Assembly: GCA_905205085.1 (NCBI GenBank)
Contig: CAJLCG010000003.1
Coordinates: 1-54,369, forward strand
Direction of reading: 5' to 3'
Length of the DNA: 54,369 nucleotides
From: an uncultured Oscillospiraceae bacterium
GTDB taxonomy: Bacteria; Bacillota; Clostridia; Oscillospirales; Oscillospiraceae
The notes beneath the pieces are model-generated. The model did not search any database. It was not told the DNA's origin and saw nothing but the letters and a program-made list of their open reading frames with translations. Positions 25,275-33,031 of this stretch are shown here, in pieces (position 1 is the stretch's first letter; every line of letters starts with the position of its first letter). Position numbers and translations under genes: made by a program.

Positions 25275-25307
25275 TGCGGTAGAAACATAAAGTTCTCATC
25301 GCCATGT

Positions 25308-25336
25308 TTGACAAACTGTGATACAATAAAAATGAT
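25308..25336 (+). promoter_or_regulatory. Candidate promoter for nth
   Basis: Consensus TTGACA (25308-25313), 17-bp spacer, AATGAT (25331-25336), about 24 bases before the nth ATG. The -10 is weak. Confidence 0.5.
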
Positions 25337-25359
25337 ATGCCTAGAGAGAGGATGAAACC

Positions 25360-26019
25360 ATGAAGTCAACGGAAGAAGTGCGCGCCATTGTAGAGGCGCT
25401 CAAGGAGCTCTATCCCGACGGGATTTGCTCCCTGGACTATGAAAAGGACTACGAATTGCTGTTCTCGGTGCGTCTGGCTGCCCAGTGTACCGACGAGCGG
25501 GTGAATAAAGTGACCCCGGCGCTCTTTGCGCGCTTTCCCACCCTGGAGGCCCTGGCCAATGCCGATATCTCCGAGGTGGAGCAGTACATCCACTCCACCG
25601 GCTTTTTCCGGGCCAAGGCCCGGGACATCGTGCTGGCCTCCCAGATGCTCCTGTCCGAGTACGGGGGCAAGGTGCCCGGCACCATGGAGGATCTTCTGAA
25701 ATTGCCCGGCGTGGGACGCAAGACGGCCAACCTGATGCTGGGCGACGTGTTCCATGTGCCCGGTGTGGTGGTGGCTGACACCCACTGTATCCGCATCACC
25801 GGTCTGCTGGGCCTCACCGACGGCTCCAAGGACCCCACCAAGGTGGAGATGCAGCTGCGCAAGGTGCTGCCTCCCGAGGAGTCCAACGACTTCTGCCACC
25901 GTCTGGTGCTCCATGGTCGGGCGGTATGTATCGCCCGGCGGCCCCAGTGCGGGGAGTGTGTGCTCCGGCCCTGGTGCGACTATTTCAGCAAAAACGTGGC
26001 AGAGCCTGCCAAAGACTGA
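25360..26019 (+). CDS. nth: Endonuclease III
   Basis: 219-residue DNA glycosylase/AP lyase that removes oxidised pyrimidines in base-excision repair. The helix-hairpin-helix [14 protein letters not shown] supplies the catalytic Lys, and [15 protein letters not shown] the catalytic Asp. The C-terminal [4Fe-4S] loop C-x6-C-x2-C-x5-C is intact ([17 protein letters not shown]). Length matches the family. First gene of a plus-strand set with yczE-like, rarA and a response regulator. Confidence 0.96.
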   Translation: MKSTEEVRAIVEALKELYPDGICSLDYEKDYELLFSVRLAAQCTDERVNKVTPALFARFPTLEALANADISEVEQYIHSTGFFRAKARDIVLASQMLLSEYGGKVPGTMEDLLKLPGVGRKTANLMLGDVFHVPGVVVADTHCIRITGLLGLTDGSKDPTKVEMQLRKVLPPEESNDFCHRLVLHGRAVCIARRPQCGECVLRPWCDYFSKNVAEPAKD

Positions 26020-26049
26020 GAATCCAATATTTAAAGAAGGCATGTTACA

Positions 26050-26826
26050 TTGAAACACAGGATAAGTGATGGCCCACAGGCGGGGGACGAACTGTCCTTT
26101 TCGTATTCCTCTGGCCTGCGGGCGGGAGGCAAAGCGAAGCTTTGCGGGAAGTTCTTTGCCAAGCTTTCTTTCAAGAAAGCGGGGGCGCGATGGAGTTGTT
26201 ATACCCTGGGCATGGTGATCTTGGCCCTGGGCCTTACCCTGAACACCAAGACCGGGCTGGGCGTGTCGCCTATCGTGTCGGTGGCCTACTGTGTGTCTCA
26301 GATTCTGGGGATGAACTTCGGGGATATGACCTTTGTCCTCTACGCCCTGTTTGTGGCTGCCCAGTTTGCCATCCGGGGGAAGAAGAGCCACCTCTACGAT
26401 CTGCTCCAGTTTCCCCTGAGCCTGGTGTTCAGCCGGGTGCTCAACCTGTTTGACGCCTTCATTCCCTATGACAGCGCAAACCACGGCTTTCTTGCCAACT
26501 TCCTGCTGCTGATCCTGGCCATTTTGTGTACCGGCGTGGGGGTTTCCATGACGGTGAACATGCGTCTGGTGCCAAACCCTGGGGACGGCATCGTGGCCGC
26601 TGTAGCCGAGAAAATGGGCCGGGATCAGGGCTTTGCCAAGAATGTATTTGATGTGGGCTGCGTGACCGTGACCTGTATCATCGGCCTTGCGTGCCGGGGA
26701 CAGGTAATTGGCATTGGTATCGGTACCCTGGCCGCCATGGTGGGGGTGGGGCGCTCCATCGCCCTGGTGAACCACTTCTTCAAGGCGCGGATGTGCCAGG
26801 CCGCCGGTCTGGAGCAGCCCGCCTGA
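26050..26826 (+). CDS. YczE/YitT-like membrane protein with repeat-derived N-terminus
   Basis: 258 residues as read from a TTG at 26050. From about residue 50 on it matches YczE/DUF6198-type integral membrane proteins: YTLGMVILALGLTLNTKTGLGVSPIVSV, then four or five more helices and a mid-protein MRLVPNPGDGIV loop. Function unknown. Residues 25-50 (GGKAKLCGKFFAKLSFKKAG) are encoded by two DNA hairpins, 26129-26145 and 26163-26180, that look like a dispersed repeat, so the N-terminus is probably acquired. Start is uncertain: AAAGAAGG lies far from the TTG, and an ATG at 26212 would cut into the first helix. Confidence 0.75.
   Translation: MKHRISDGPQAGDELSFSYSSGLRAGGKAKLCGKFFAKLSFKKAGARWSCYTLGMVILALGLTLNTKTGLGVSPIVSVAYCVSQILGMNFGDMTFVLYALFVAAQFAIRGKKSHLYDLLQFPLSLVFSRVLNLFDAFIPYDSANHGFLANFLLLILAILCTGVGVSMTVNMRLVPNPGDGIVAAVAEKMGRDQGFAKNVFDVGCVTVTCIIGLACRGQVIGIGIGTLAAMVGVGRSIALVNHFFKARMCQAAGLEQPA
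26129..26180. repeat. Paired hairpins inside the yczE-like gene
   Basis: GCAAAG/CTTTGC (26129-26145) and GCTTTCTT/AAGAAAGC (26163-26180). The second resembles the hairpins of the intergenic mosaic at 48741-49074 in form: a short stem around CTTT...AAAG with GC-rich flanks. Confidence 0.5.
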
Positions 26827-26856
26827 ATCTACTCTCTCCCTGCGAGGTGATTTGTT

Positions 26857-28122
26857 ATGGCATACCGGCCTCTGGCCGACGAGATCCGGCCCACGACCCT
26901 GGATGAGGTGGTGGGGCAGAAGCACATCCTGGGCAAGGACGGTCTGCTGCGCCGCATCATTGAGGGGGGCAATGTGCCAAACCTCATCTTCTACGGCCCC
27001 TCCGGGACGGGGAAGACCACGGTGGCCAACATCATCGCCCAGCGCACCAACCGGCCGCTGCACCGTCTCAACGCCACCACCGCCTCCATCAGCGACATTA
27101 AGGACATCATCGCCGATATCGGGACCCTGCTGGCCCCGGAAGGAGTTTTACTTTACTTAGACGAGATCCAGTACTTTAATAAGAAGCAGCAGCAGTCCCT
27201 GCTGGAGTTTATGGAGAACGGGAAGATTACCCTCATCGCCTCTACCACAGAGAACCCCTTCTTCTACGTGTTCGGGGCGGTGCTGTCCCGGTCCACCGTC
27301 TTTGAGTTCAAGCAGATCACCGCCCAGGATGCCCTGCCCGCCATCGACCGGGGGATCTCCATCCTGGAGGGGCGGCTGGGCGGCAAGCTGGAGCTGGAGG
27401 AGGGGGTGCGGGAGCACATCGCCTCCGCCTGTGGCGGAGACATCCGCAAGGCCATGAACGCCCTGGAGCTGCTAGCCTCGGCGGCCAAGCGGGAGCAAGG
27501 AAAATTCCTTGTCACTCTGGACGACGCCAAGACGGCGGCCCAGAAGTCGGCCATGCGCTACGACCGGGAGGGGGACGCCCACTTTGACATTGCCTCCGCG
27601 CTGATGAAGTCGCTGCGCGGCTCCGACCCGGACGCTGCCCTCCACTACCTGGCCCGGCTGCTGGAGGCGGGGGATATGACCACCGCCATCCGGCGTCTGC
27701 TGTGCTCGGCCAGCGAGGACGTAGGCATGGCCTATCCCCAGGCGGCCCTCATTGTCAAGGCGCTGGTGGATAACGCCCTGCAGCTGGGACTGCCCGAGGC
27801 CCGGCTGCCCCTGGCCCAGGCGGCGGTGCTGCTGGCTACCGCCCCCAAGTCCAACTCGGTCTACCAGGGCATCGCCGCCGCCATGGCCGATGTAAAGGCG
27901 GGGCGGGTGGGAGATATCCCAAGAGAACTGCAAAACGTCCACGCCGACTCGGCGGGGCTGGAGCGGGAGCAGGGATACCTCTATCCCCACGACTTCCCAG
28001 GTCACTGGGTGCGCCAGCAGTACTTGCCGGACGAGCTGAAAAACCGGAAATACTACCAGTACGGCGACAACAAGACGGAACAGGCCGCCCGCCGCTACTG
28101 GGACGAGATCAAAAAGCCTTAG
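26857..28122 (+). CDS. rarA: Replication-associated recombination ATPase RarA (MgsA)
   Basis: 421-residue AAA+ ATPase related to clamp loaders, acting at stalled replication forks. N-terminal MAYRPLADEIRPTTLDEVVGQKHIL, Walker A YGPSGTGKTT, Walker B LLYLDEIQYFNKKQQQ, sensor 1 LIASTTENPFF and arginine-finger region LSRSTVFEF. The C-terminal part (IRRLLCSASEDVGMAYPQA, then LPDELKNRKYYQYGDNK) is the tetramerisation domain specific to RarA. ATG follows GCGAGGTG. Precedes the response regulator by 16 bases. Confidence 0.95.
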   Translation: MAYRPLADEIRPTTLDEVVGQKHILGKDGLLRRIIEGGNVPNLIFYGPSGTGKTTVANIIAQRTNRPLHRLNATTASISDIKDIIADIGTLLAPEGVLLYLDEIQYFNKKQQQSLLEFMENGKITLIASTTENPFFYVFGAVLSRSTVFEFKQITAQDALPAIDRGISILEGRLGGKLELEEGVREHIASACGGDIRKAMNALELLASAAKREQGKFLVTLDDAKTAAQKSAMRYDREGDAHFDIASALMKSLRGSDPDAALHYLARLLEAGDMTTAIRRLLCSASEDVGMAYPQAALIVKALVDNALQLGLPEARLPLAQAAVLLATAPKSNSVYQGIAAAMADVKAGRVGDIPRELQNVHADSAGLEREQGYLYPHDFPGHWVRQQYLPDELKNRKYYQYGDNKTEQAARRYWDEIKKP

Positions 28123-28138
28123 AAAGGAAGGACCTAAG

Positions 28139-28831
28139 TTGGAGCCGATACGGATCTTAGTGGTGGAAGATGACCAGGACATCAACCGCCTGCTGTGTAC
28201 CATCCTCAACGACGCAGGCTATCTGAGCCAGAGCGCTTTCTCCGGCAGCGAGGCCATGCTGTGGGCGGAGAAGGAGGGCTTTGACCTGGTGCTGTTGGAT
28301 TTGATGCTCCCCGGCCTCACGGGGGAGGAGTTTATCGCCAGGGTGCGCCAGCACGGAACCATGCCCATCATTGTCCTCTCCGCCAAGGCGGGGGTGGAGG
28401 ACCGGGTGAAGGTACTGCGCCTGGGAGCGGACGACTTTATCCCCAAGCCCTTTGACAACCAAGAGGTGCTGGCACGGGTGGAGGCCCAGCTGCGCCGGGT
28501 GCGCAAGTTTTCTGCCCCGGCGGAGAAGAAGCAGCGCTTTGTCTGCGGCGATCTGTGCCTGGACCGGGAGGAGTTTACCGTTACTGCGGCGGGAAACCCC
28601 GTGACCCTCACCGCCCGGGAGTTTGAAATTCTGGCCCTTTTGATGGAGTACCCCAAGCGGGTGTTCACCCGGGAGCAGATCTACCAGCATGTGTGGGGCG
28701 AGGACTACTTCGGAGACGACAATACGGTGAACGTACACATCAGTAACCTGCGCTCCAAGCTGGGCAAGGCCAGCAAGCAGGAGTATATCAAGACGGTTTG
28801 GGGCATCGGCTTTAAAATGGCGGATTTGTAG
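28139..28831 (+). CDS. Orphan OmpR-family response regulator
   Basis: 230 residues, TTG start after AAGGAAGG. Receiver domain with acidic pocket EDD (10-12), phospho-acceptor Asp54 (LLDLMLPG) and Lys103 (IPKPF); then a winged-helix DNA-binding domain (TAREFEILALLMEYPKRVFT, VNVHISNLRSKLG, VWGIGFKM). No kinase gene is next to it. The ABC operon kinase at 19.3-20.2 kb lacks a regulator, so the two may be partners; OmpR-type proteins bind direct repeats like those before that operon (inference). Confidence 0.92.
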   Translation: MEPIRILVVEDDQDINRLLCTILNDAGYLSQSAFSGSEAMLWAEKEGFDLVLLDLMLPGLTGEEFIARVRQHGTMPIIVLSAKAGVEDRVKVLRLGADDFIPKPFDNQEVLARVEAQLRRVRKFSAPAEKKQRFVCGDLCLDREEFTVTAAGNPVTLTAREFEILALLMEYPKRVFTREQIYQHVWGEDYFGDDNTVNVHISNLRSKLGKASKQEYIKTVWGIGFKMADL

Positions 28832-28840
28832 GAGGTCGTC

Positions 28841-29038
28841 ATGGACATTCATGTAGGGGATATCCTGAGAATGAAAAAGACCCACCCCTGCGGCAGCTCA
28901 GAATGGCTCGTCCTGCGGGGGGGCATGGACTTTAAGATGCGCTGCCAGGGCTGCGGCCACGAGGTGATGCTGCCCCGGAGCAAGGCGGAGAAAAACATCC
29001 GCAAGGTGTTCCGGGATGGGCTCCAGGTAGACGTATAA
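28841..29038 (+). CDS. DUF951 small protein
   Basis: 65 residues, ATG after GGAGGTCGTC. DUF951 pattern: GDILRMKKTHPCGSSEWLVLR, then MRCQGCGHEVMLPRSKAEK. Three Cys and a His (HPCG, CQGCGH) suggest a small zinc-ribbon-like fold. Cytoplasmic; function not known. Starts 9 bases after the response regulator stop. Confidence 0.88.
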   Translation: MDIHVGDILRMKKTHPCGSSEWLVLRGGMDFKMRCQGCGHEVMLPRSKAEKNIRKVFRDGLQVDV

Positions 29039-29107
29039 CCCGTTGCTTGTGGGGTTACACCCCCAAAGAGCGTGAGATCATTTGTTTTGTGAAAAGGAAG
29101 GAAACCA

Positions 29108-29986
29108 ATGCGATACGACAGTGATATTTTGTACCGGCCCCCGGGAGAGTGGAAGAGCTACCTGCTCCAGTGCACCATCGGCTGCTCCTACAACAAGTGC
29201 ACCTTCTGTGCCATGTATAAGGAGAAGAAGTTCCGTATCCGCCCGGTGGAGGAGATTCTGGAGGACATCGACATGGCCCGGGACTACTACGGCCCCGGCC
29301 TGAAGCGGGTGTTCCTGATGGACGGCGATGCGGTCATCATGAAGACGGACGACCTCATCCGGGTGCTGCGGAAGCTCTATGACACCTTCCCCGCTCTGGA
29401 GAAGGTGACCACCTACGCCGGCCCCCGGAGCACCCTGGCAAAGTCCCCCGAGGAGCTGAAGGCCATCCGGGATGCGGGCCTTAACCGGGCCTACCTTGGG
29501 GTGGAGAGCGGCAGCGACGCAGTGCTCAAGGCCATCAACAAGGGCGTTACCGCCGCGCAAATGCTGGAGGCGGGGCAAAAGCTGGTAGCCGCCGGCTTTG
29601 ACCTGTGGGCCATCGTCATCATGGGCCTCACCGGCCAAGACGGGGACTGGGAGGAGCATATCCTCTCTACCGCCAAGATGATCAACGCCATGAAGCCCCG
29701 GCACCTGTCCGCCATGACCTTCGCGCCCGCCAAGGGCACCCCCCTGGGGGAGGACGTGCTGGCCGGACGGTTTAAGGTGTGTACCCCCGACCAGATTCTG
29801 GAGGAGTGCCACCTGCTGGTGGAAAACCTGGACGTGGACCCTCTCCACTTTACCAGCAACCACGCCTCCAACTACCTGCCCCTCAAGGGCGGCCTGCCTG
29901 AGGACCGGCAGAAATTCCTGGACCTGCTGGACCAGGCCCTGGCGGGGAAGATCCGCCTGCGCCGCACCCTGAACCGGGGAATTTAA
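29108..29986 (+). CDS. Radical SAM protein (B12-independent, HemN-like arrangement)
   Basis: 292-residue radical S-adenosylmethionine enzyme. The cluster motif is GCSYNKCTFCAMYK, with Cys26, Cys31 and Cys34 spaced C-x4-C-x2-C rather than the usual C-x3-C-x2-C, though Cys22 precedes Cys26 by four. Other barrel motifs: MDGDAVIMKTDDLIRVL, AYLGVESGSDAVLKAINKG (the GVES SAM-contact strand) and IMGLTGQD. Substrate unknown. The GCSxNxCTFCxMYK form defines a family common in Clostridia with no assigned reaction known to me. Ends at a strong terminator. Confidence 0.88.
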   Translation: MRYDSDILYRPPGEWKSYLLQCTIGCSYNKCTFCAMYKEKKFRIRPVEEILEDIDMARDYYGPGLKRVFLMDGDAVIMKTDDLIRVLRKLYDTFPALEKVTTYAGPRSTLAKSPEELKAIRDAGLNRAYLGVESGSDAVLKAINKGVTAAQMLEAGQKLVAAGFDLWAIVIMGLTGQDGDWEEHILSTAKMINAMKPRHLSAMTFAPAKGTPLGEDVLAGRFKVCTPDQILEECHLLVENLDVDPLHFTSNHASNYLPLKGGLPEDRQKFLDLLDQALAGKIRLRRTLNRGI

Positions 29987-30000
29987 TTGTTCTATGAAAG

Positions 30001-30036
30001 AAAAACGCGGGATGTGTCAGCACATCCCGCGTTTTT
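30001..30036 (+). terminator. Strong intrinsic terminator after the radical SAM gene
   Basis: A perfect 16-bp stem (30001-30016 with 30021-30036) ending in five T, closing the nth-to-radical-SAM stretch. Confidence 0.9.
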
Positions 30037-30146
30037 AAGTTGGGAGAAGCTTCCTGCTTTTTGACCTTAAGCGGACAGTACTGGCTAAATGTAAGGAGAC
30101 AGCCTATGCTTTAACAGAAAAAATTTGAATATTCTCCATGAAAATC

Positions 30147-30175
30147 TTTCAATTTTGTGAAGTATCTGCTATAAT
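30147..30175 (+). promoter_or_regulatory. Promoter of the Mrp-type antiporter operon
   Basis: TATAAT (30170-30175) with an upstream TGC (extended -10) and TTTCAA (30147-30152) at 17 bp. It is the only good promoter between the preceding terminator and mrpE. Confidence 0.65.
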
Positions 30176-30269
30176 GCACTTTAGCGGCCTGATGTAATCC
30201 CTCCTTGCTTTGGCGGAGAAGGTGGGAAGCACAGGGCTGACCCTGAAAACAAAGGAGAGAGGTTCCCCC

Positions 30270-30743
30270 TTGTTTTTCTTATTATTCCTCATTTGGATCG
30301 TACTTAACGGAAGAGTGGATTTGGAAGTGGTGCTCACAGGCGCGGCGGTTTCCGCCGCGCTCACTTGGCTTGCCCGTACCGCTTTGAACCTGCCCCCCTG
30401 GGGAGGATTGCGCCTGATTCGGCGGCTCCCCAGGGTGTTTTTATACCTTTTTTACCTGTTTGGTCAGGTGGTGGTGTCCAATCTCCAGGTCATGGAGCGC
30501 ATCCTGTTTCCCAACAGACGGAAGGGAGGCGGGCGGCTGGTGTGGTTCCGCACCGATTTGAAGGAGGAAGGTACCCGCCTCACTCTGGCCAACTCCATCA
30601 CCCTCACCCCAGGTACGGTGACCGTCTCTTTGAAGAACAACCATGTGTGTGTCCACGCACTGGATGAAGATTTCGCAAAAGGCGTAAAGGAAAACGGCTT
30701 TGCGCCCCGTCTGGCCCACTGGGAGGAGGGAGACCATGGCTGA
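30270..30743 (+). CDS. mrpE: Mrp antiporter subunit E
   Basis: 157 residues from a TTG with AGGAGAGAGG upstream; a longer TTG start at 30210 adds 20 unlike residues. Two N-terminal membrane helices (LFFLLFLIWIVLNG, VVLTGAAVSAALTWL), a third (RVFLYLFYLFGQVVVSNLQV) and a cytoplasmic tail with TRLTLANSITLTPGTVTV, a strong MrpE/MnhE marker. A small subunit of the multi-protein Na+(K+)/H+ antiporter in the cytoplasmic membrane. First gene of ten in the operon; overlaps mrpF by 8 bases. Confidence 0.9.
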   Translation: MFFLLFLIWIVLNGRVDLEVVLTGAAVSAALTWLARTALNLPPWGGLRLIRRLPRVFLYLFYLFGQVVVSNLQVMERILFPNRRKGGGRLVWFRTDLKEEGTRLTLANSITLTPGTVTVSLKNNHVCVHALDEDFAKGVKENGFAPRLAHWEEGDHG

Positions 30744-31038
30744 GTGTACACCCGTGCTGGGCGGTATTCTAGTGGGGGTGTTGTGTGTACTCACCCTGGT
30801 GCTGCTGGCCTGTCTGGCCCGAGCCATTCGGGGTCCCCGGTACACCGACCGGCTCATTGCTTTGAACATGATCTGCACGGTGGTCATTTTGCTGCTAAGC
30901 GTGCTGTCCTATCTGCTGGGCGCGTCCTACCTGGTGGATGTCATCATTTTGTACGGACTATTAAACCTGCTGGCTGTGGCGGTGCTCAGCCGGATCTCCA
31001 TCCGGCGGCACCGGGAGAGAAGGGAGGCGGAGCCATGA
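30736..31038 (+). CDS. mrpF: Mrp antiporter subunit F
   Basis: 100 residues, three membrane helices, with the conserved IRGPRYTDRLIALNMI loop between helices one and two (the Asp is required in studied homologues). The ATG is preceded by GGGAGGAGGGAG and overlaps the end of mrpE; its own stop overlaps the mrpG ATG (ATGA). Confidence 0.92.
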   Translation: MAECTPVLGGILVGVLCVLTLVLLACLARAIRGPRYTDRLIALNMICTVVILLLSVLSYLLGASYLVDVIILYGLLNLLAVAVLSRISIRRHRERREAEP

Positions 31039-31364
31039 CCATACGCACTGTGATGGGGGTGGTCCTCATCTGCCTGGGCGTGGTGGTGGTACTCATCGCT
31101 GCCCTGGGGCTGTTCCGCTTCAAGGAGACCCTGGACCTCATCCACGCCGGAGCCCTGGCCGACACCATGGGGGTGTTCCTGGTGCTGGCGGGGGTGATGG
31201 TGCTGTGGGGCTTCACCTTTGCCACCGCCAAGCTGGCCCTGGCCCTGGTGATTTTGTGGGTGACCAACCCGGTTTCCGCCCACCTCATTGCCCGCATGGA
31301 ACTGGTCACCGGCCGGGGCATCGAGCCCGACCAGCTGCCGGGAGAGGGGGAGCAGGAGCTATGA
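31035..31364 (+). CDS. mrpG: Mrp antiporter subunit G
   Basis: 109 residues, three membrane helices. Typical MrpG stretch LGLFRFKETLDLIHAGALADTMG, then a helix ending LWVTNPVSAHLIARM. Overlaps both neighbours by ATGA junctions, showing tight translational coupling of E-F-G. Confidence 0.92.
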   Translation: MTIRTVMGVVLICLGVVVVLIAALGLFRFKETLDLIHAGALADTMGVFLVLAGVMVLWGFTFATAKLALALVILWVTNPVSAHLIARMELVTGRGIEPDQLPGEGEQEL

Positions 31365-31618
31365 TCGTGCTGGAAGTGTTGCTGCTGGCCTTTTTGGTGT
31401 TCTGCGCCCTGGCCACCGTGCTGGGCAAGAAAATGGTGTCCTCCATCATCATCTTCATGTCCTACTCGGCGGTGATGTCCATTTTGTGGTTTCTCCTGGA
31501 GTCCCCAGACCTGGCTATCACCGAGGCCGCCGTGGGGGCAGGGGTGACTAGTCTGCTGTTTTTCCTTACCCTGCGGAAGATCAATGCGCTGAGGGGGCTG
31601 GAAAAGGATGAAGAATAA
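31361..31618 (+). CDS. MbhD-like (DUF4040) subunit
   Basis: 85 residues, about three membrane helices. The motif SPDLAITEAAVGAGVTSLLFFLTL is that of MbhD/DUF4040, equivalent to part of the C-terminal half of large MrpA proteins. In archaeal Mbh and Mrp complexes, and in some bacterial ones, this piece is a separate small subunit, as here. Start at the ATGA overlap with mrpG; overlaps the next gene by 11 bases. Confidence 0.88.
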   Translation: MIVLEVLLLAFLVFCALATVLGKKMVSSIIIFMSYSAVMSILWFLLESPDLAITEAAVGAGVTSLLFFLTLRKINALRGLEKDEE

Positions 31619-32621
31619 CAAGCCCCGGGAGGACTGGTACCACCGTTTTCTCCGTTGGGCCGGGGGCGAGGAGGCCGAGAGCGTGGAGGGTCCTGAGGAC
31701 CCGGAGCGGGCCGAGTTTCAGGAGTACCTGGAGTACATCGAGGCCCACGGCTACATGGAGTTTGGGGCGTACCGCCTGATGCGCTTTCGCCAGCGCCGGG
31801 AGAAGGGCCTGGAGGACCCGCGAGGTTCCCTTCAAGGACCGCCCGCCCCGGAGCCGGAGCCCGTCCACCCGCCCCGGCACCACCGCCCGGGGAAGCTGCG
31901 CCACCAGATTTTGCTCTACCGGGTGCTCAGTGCCGTTATCGTCATCACTCTGGCCGCCATTTTCCTGGTGGTCACCATGGACCTGCCCCTCTTTGGCCAG
32001 GCGGACAGTCCGGCGGTAAATGAGGTGTCCCAACGGTATTTAGAGCAGGGCCTGGAGGAGACCGGGGCGGTGAACGCCGTCACCGGTATGATTCTGGACT
32101 ACCGAGCCTTTGACACCTTCGGAGAGTCGGCGGTGCTCTTTGCCGCCGCTATGAGTACCCTGCTGCTGCTCCACAGTCCCAAAAGCCGGATGCGCACCTT
32201 CCGGGGGCCGGACGAGATTTTGTCCCAGCTGGGGCGGCGGATTTTGCCCATCATTTTGCTGTTTGGCATCTATGTGGTGGTCAACGGCCATCTGAGCCCC
32301 GGCGGCGGATTTTCCGGCGGGGCCATTCTGGGGGCGGGATTGATTCTGGCTTCCCTGGTGCTGGGGGAGGAGCGGATGGCCAAGATTTTGCCCTCCGGAC
32401 GCACCTCACGCATCACCGTCACCTGCCTGCTGGCCTACGGGCTGATGAAGGGCTACTCCTTCTACACCGGGGCCAACCACGTGGGCTGGGAGGTGCCCAA
32501 GGGAATTCCCGGGACCATTTTCAGCGGGGGATTCATTCTGCCCCTGAATCTGTGTGTGGGTATTATTGTGGCCTGCACCATGTACACCTTTTACTCACTG
32601 TTTCTGGAAGGGGAGGGATAA
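31608..32621 (+). CDS. mrpB: MbhE-MrpB fusion subunit with a hydrophilic N-terminal extension
   Basis: 337 residues, far longer than MrpB alone (about 140). Residues 1-100 are charged and Pro/His-rich with no membrane segment (EDPERAEFQEYLEYIEAHGY; EPEPVHPPRHHRPGK). Next comes an MbhE-like unit: a helix (YRVLSAVIVITLAAIFLVVT), PLFGQADSPAVNEVSQRYLE and ETGAVNAVTGMILDYRAFDT. The last third is a MnhB domain (GIYVVVNGHLSPGGGFSGGA, then LPLNLCVGIIVACTMYTFY). The cytoplasmic extension is unexplained and could bind a partner protein. Confidence 0.88.
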   Translation: MKNNKPREDWYHRFLRWAGGEEAESVEGPEDPERAEFQEYLEYIEAHGYMEFGAYRLMRFRQRREKGLEDPRGSLQGPPAPEPEPVHPPRHHRPGKLRHQILLYRVLSAVIVITLAAIFLVVTMDLPLFGQADSPAVNEVSQRYLEQGLEETGAVNAVTGMILDYRAFDTFGESAVLFAAAMSTLLLLHSPKSRMRTFRGPDEILSQLGRRILPIILLFGIYVVVNGHLSPGGGFSGGAILGAGLILASLVLGEERMAKILPSGRTSRITVTCLLAYGLMKGYSFYTGANHVGWEVPKGIPGTIFSGGFILPLNLCVGIIVACTMYTFYSLFLEGEG

Positions 32622-32623
32622 CT

Positions 32624-33001
32624 GTGCTAGAGACCATTTTGCAGCAGCGCTACTACATTACCGCCGTGCTGCTGTTCAGCATCGGCTTTGTTACCCTGTT
32701 TCTCCACCCCAACCTGATTAAAAAGATCATTGGCCTCAACCTGATGGACACGGCGGTCTTTCTCTTCCTGGCCTCCATGGGCTACATCGAAGGGGGAGCT
32801 GCCCCCATTGTGGAGGAGGGAGCCAAGGCATCCCAGTACATAAACCCGGTGCCCGGCGGCCTGGTGCTCACCGGTATCGTGGTGGCGGTGAGTACCACCG
32901 CCCTGTTTCTGGCCCTGACTATCCGGCTCTACCGCCAATACCACAGCGTCAACCTGGACGTCATCCTCATGCTGGCCTGGGAGGGCAAGGCAGAGGAGTA
33001 A
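32624..33001 (+). CDS. mrpC: Mrp antiporter subunit C (NuoK-like)
   Basis: 125 residues from a GTG after GGGAGGGA. Three membrane helices; NuoK/MrpC features LHPNLIKKIIGLNLMDTAVFLFL and ADPVPQALVLTAIV-like NPVPGGLVLTGIVVAVSTTA. It forms part of the proton path beside the large D-type subunits. Confidence 0.9.
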   Translation: MLETILQQRYYITAVLLFSIGFVTLFLHPNLIKKIIGLNLMDTAVFLFLASMGYIEGGAAPIVEEGAKASQYINPVPGGLVLTGIVVAVSTTALFLALTIRLYRQYHSVNLDVILMLAWEGKAEE

Positions 33002-33031
33002 ACCCTTGATAAGCGAGAGGAGGTGAAGCAA

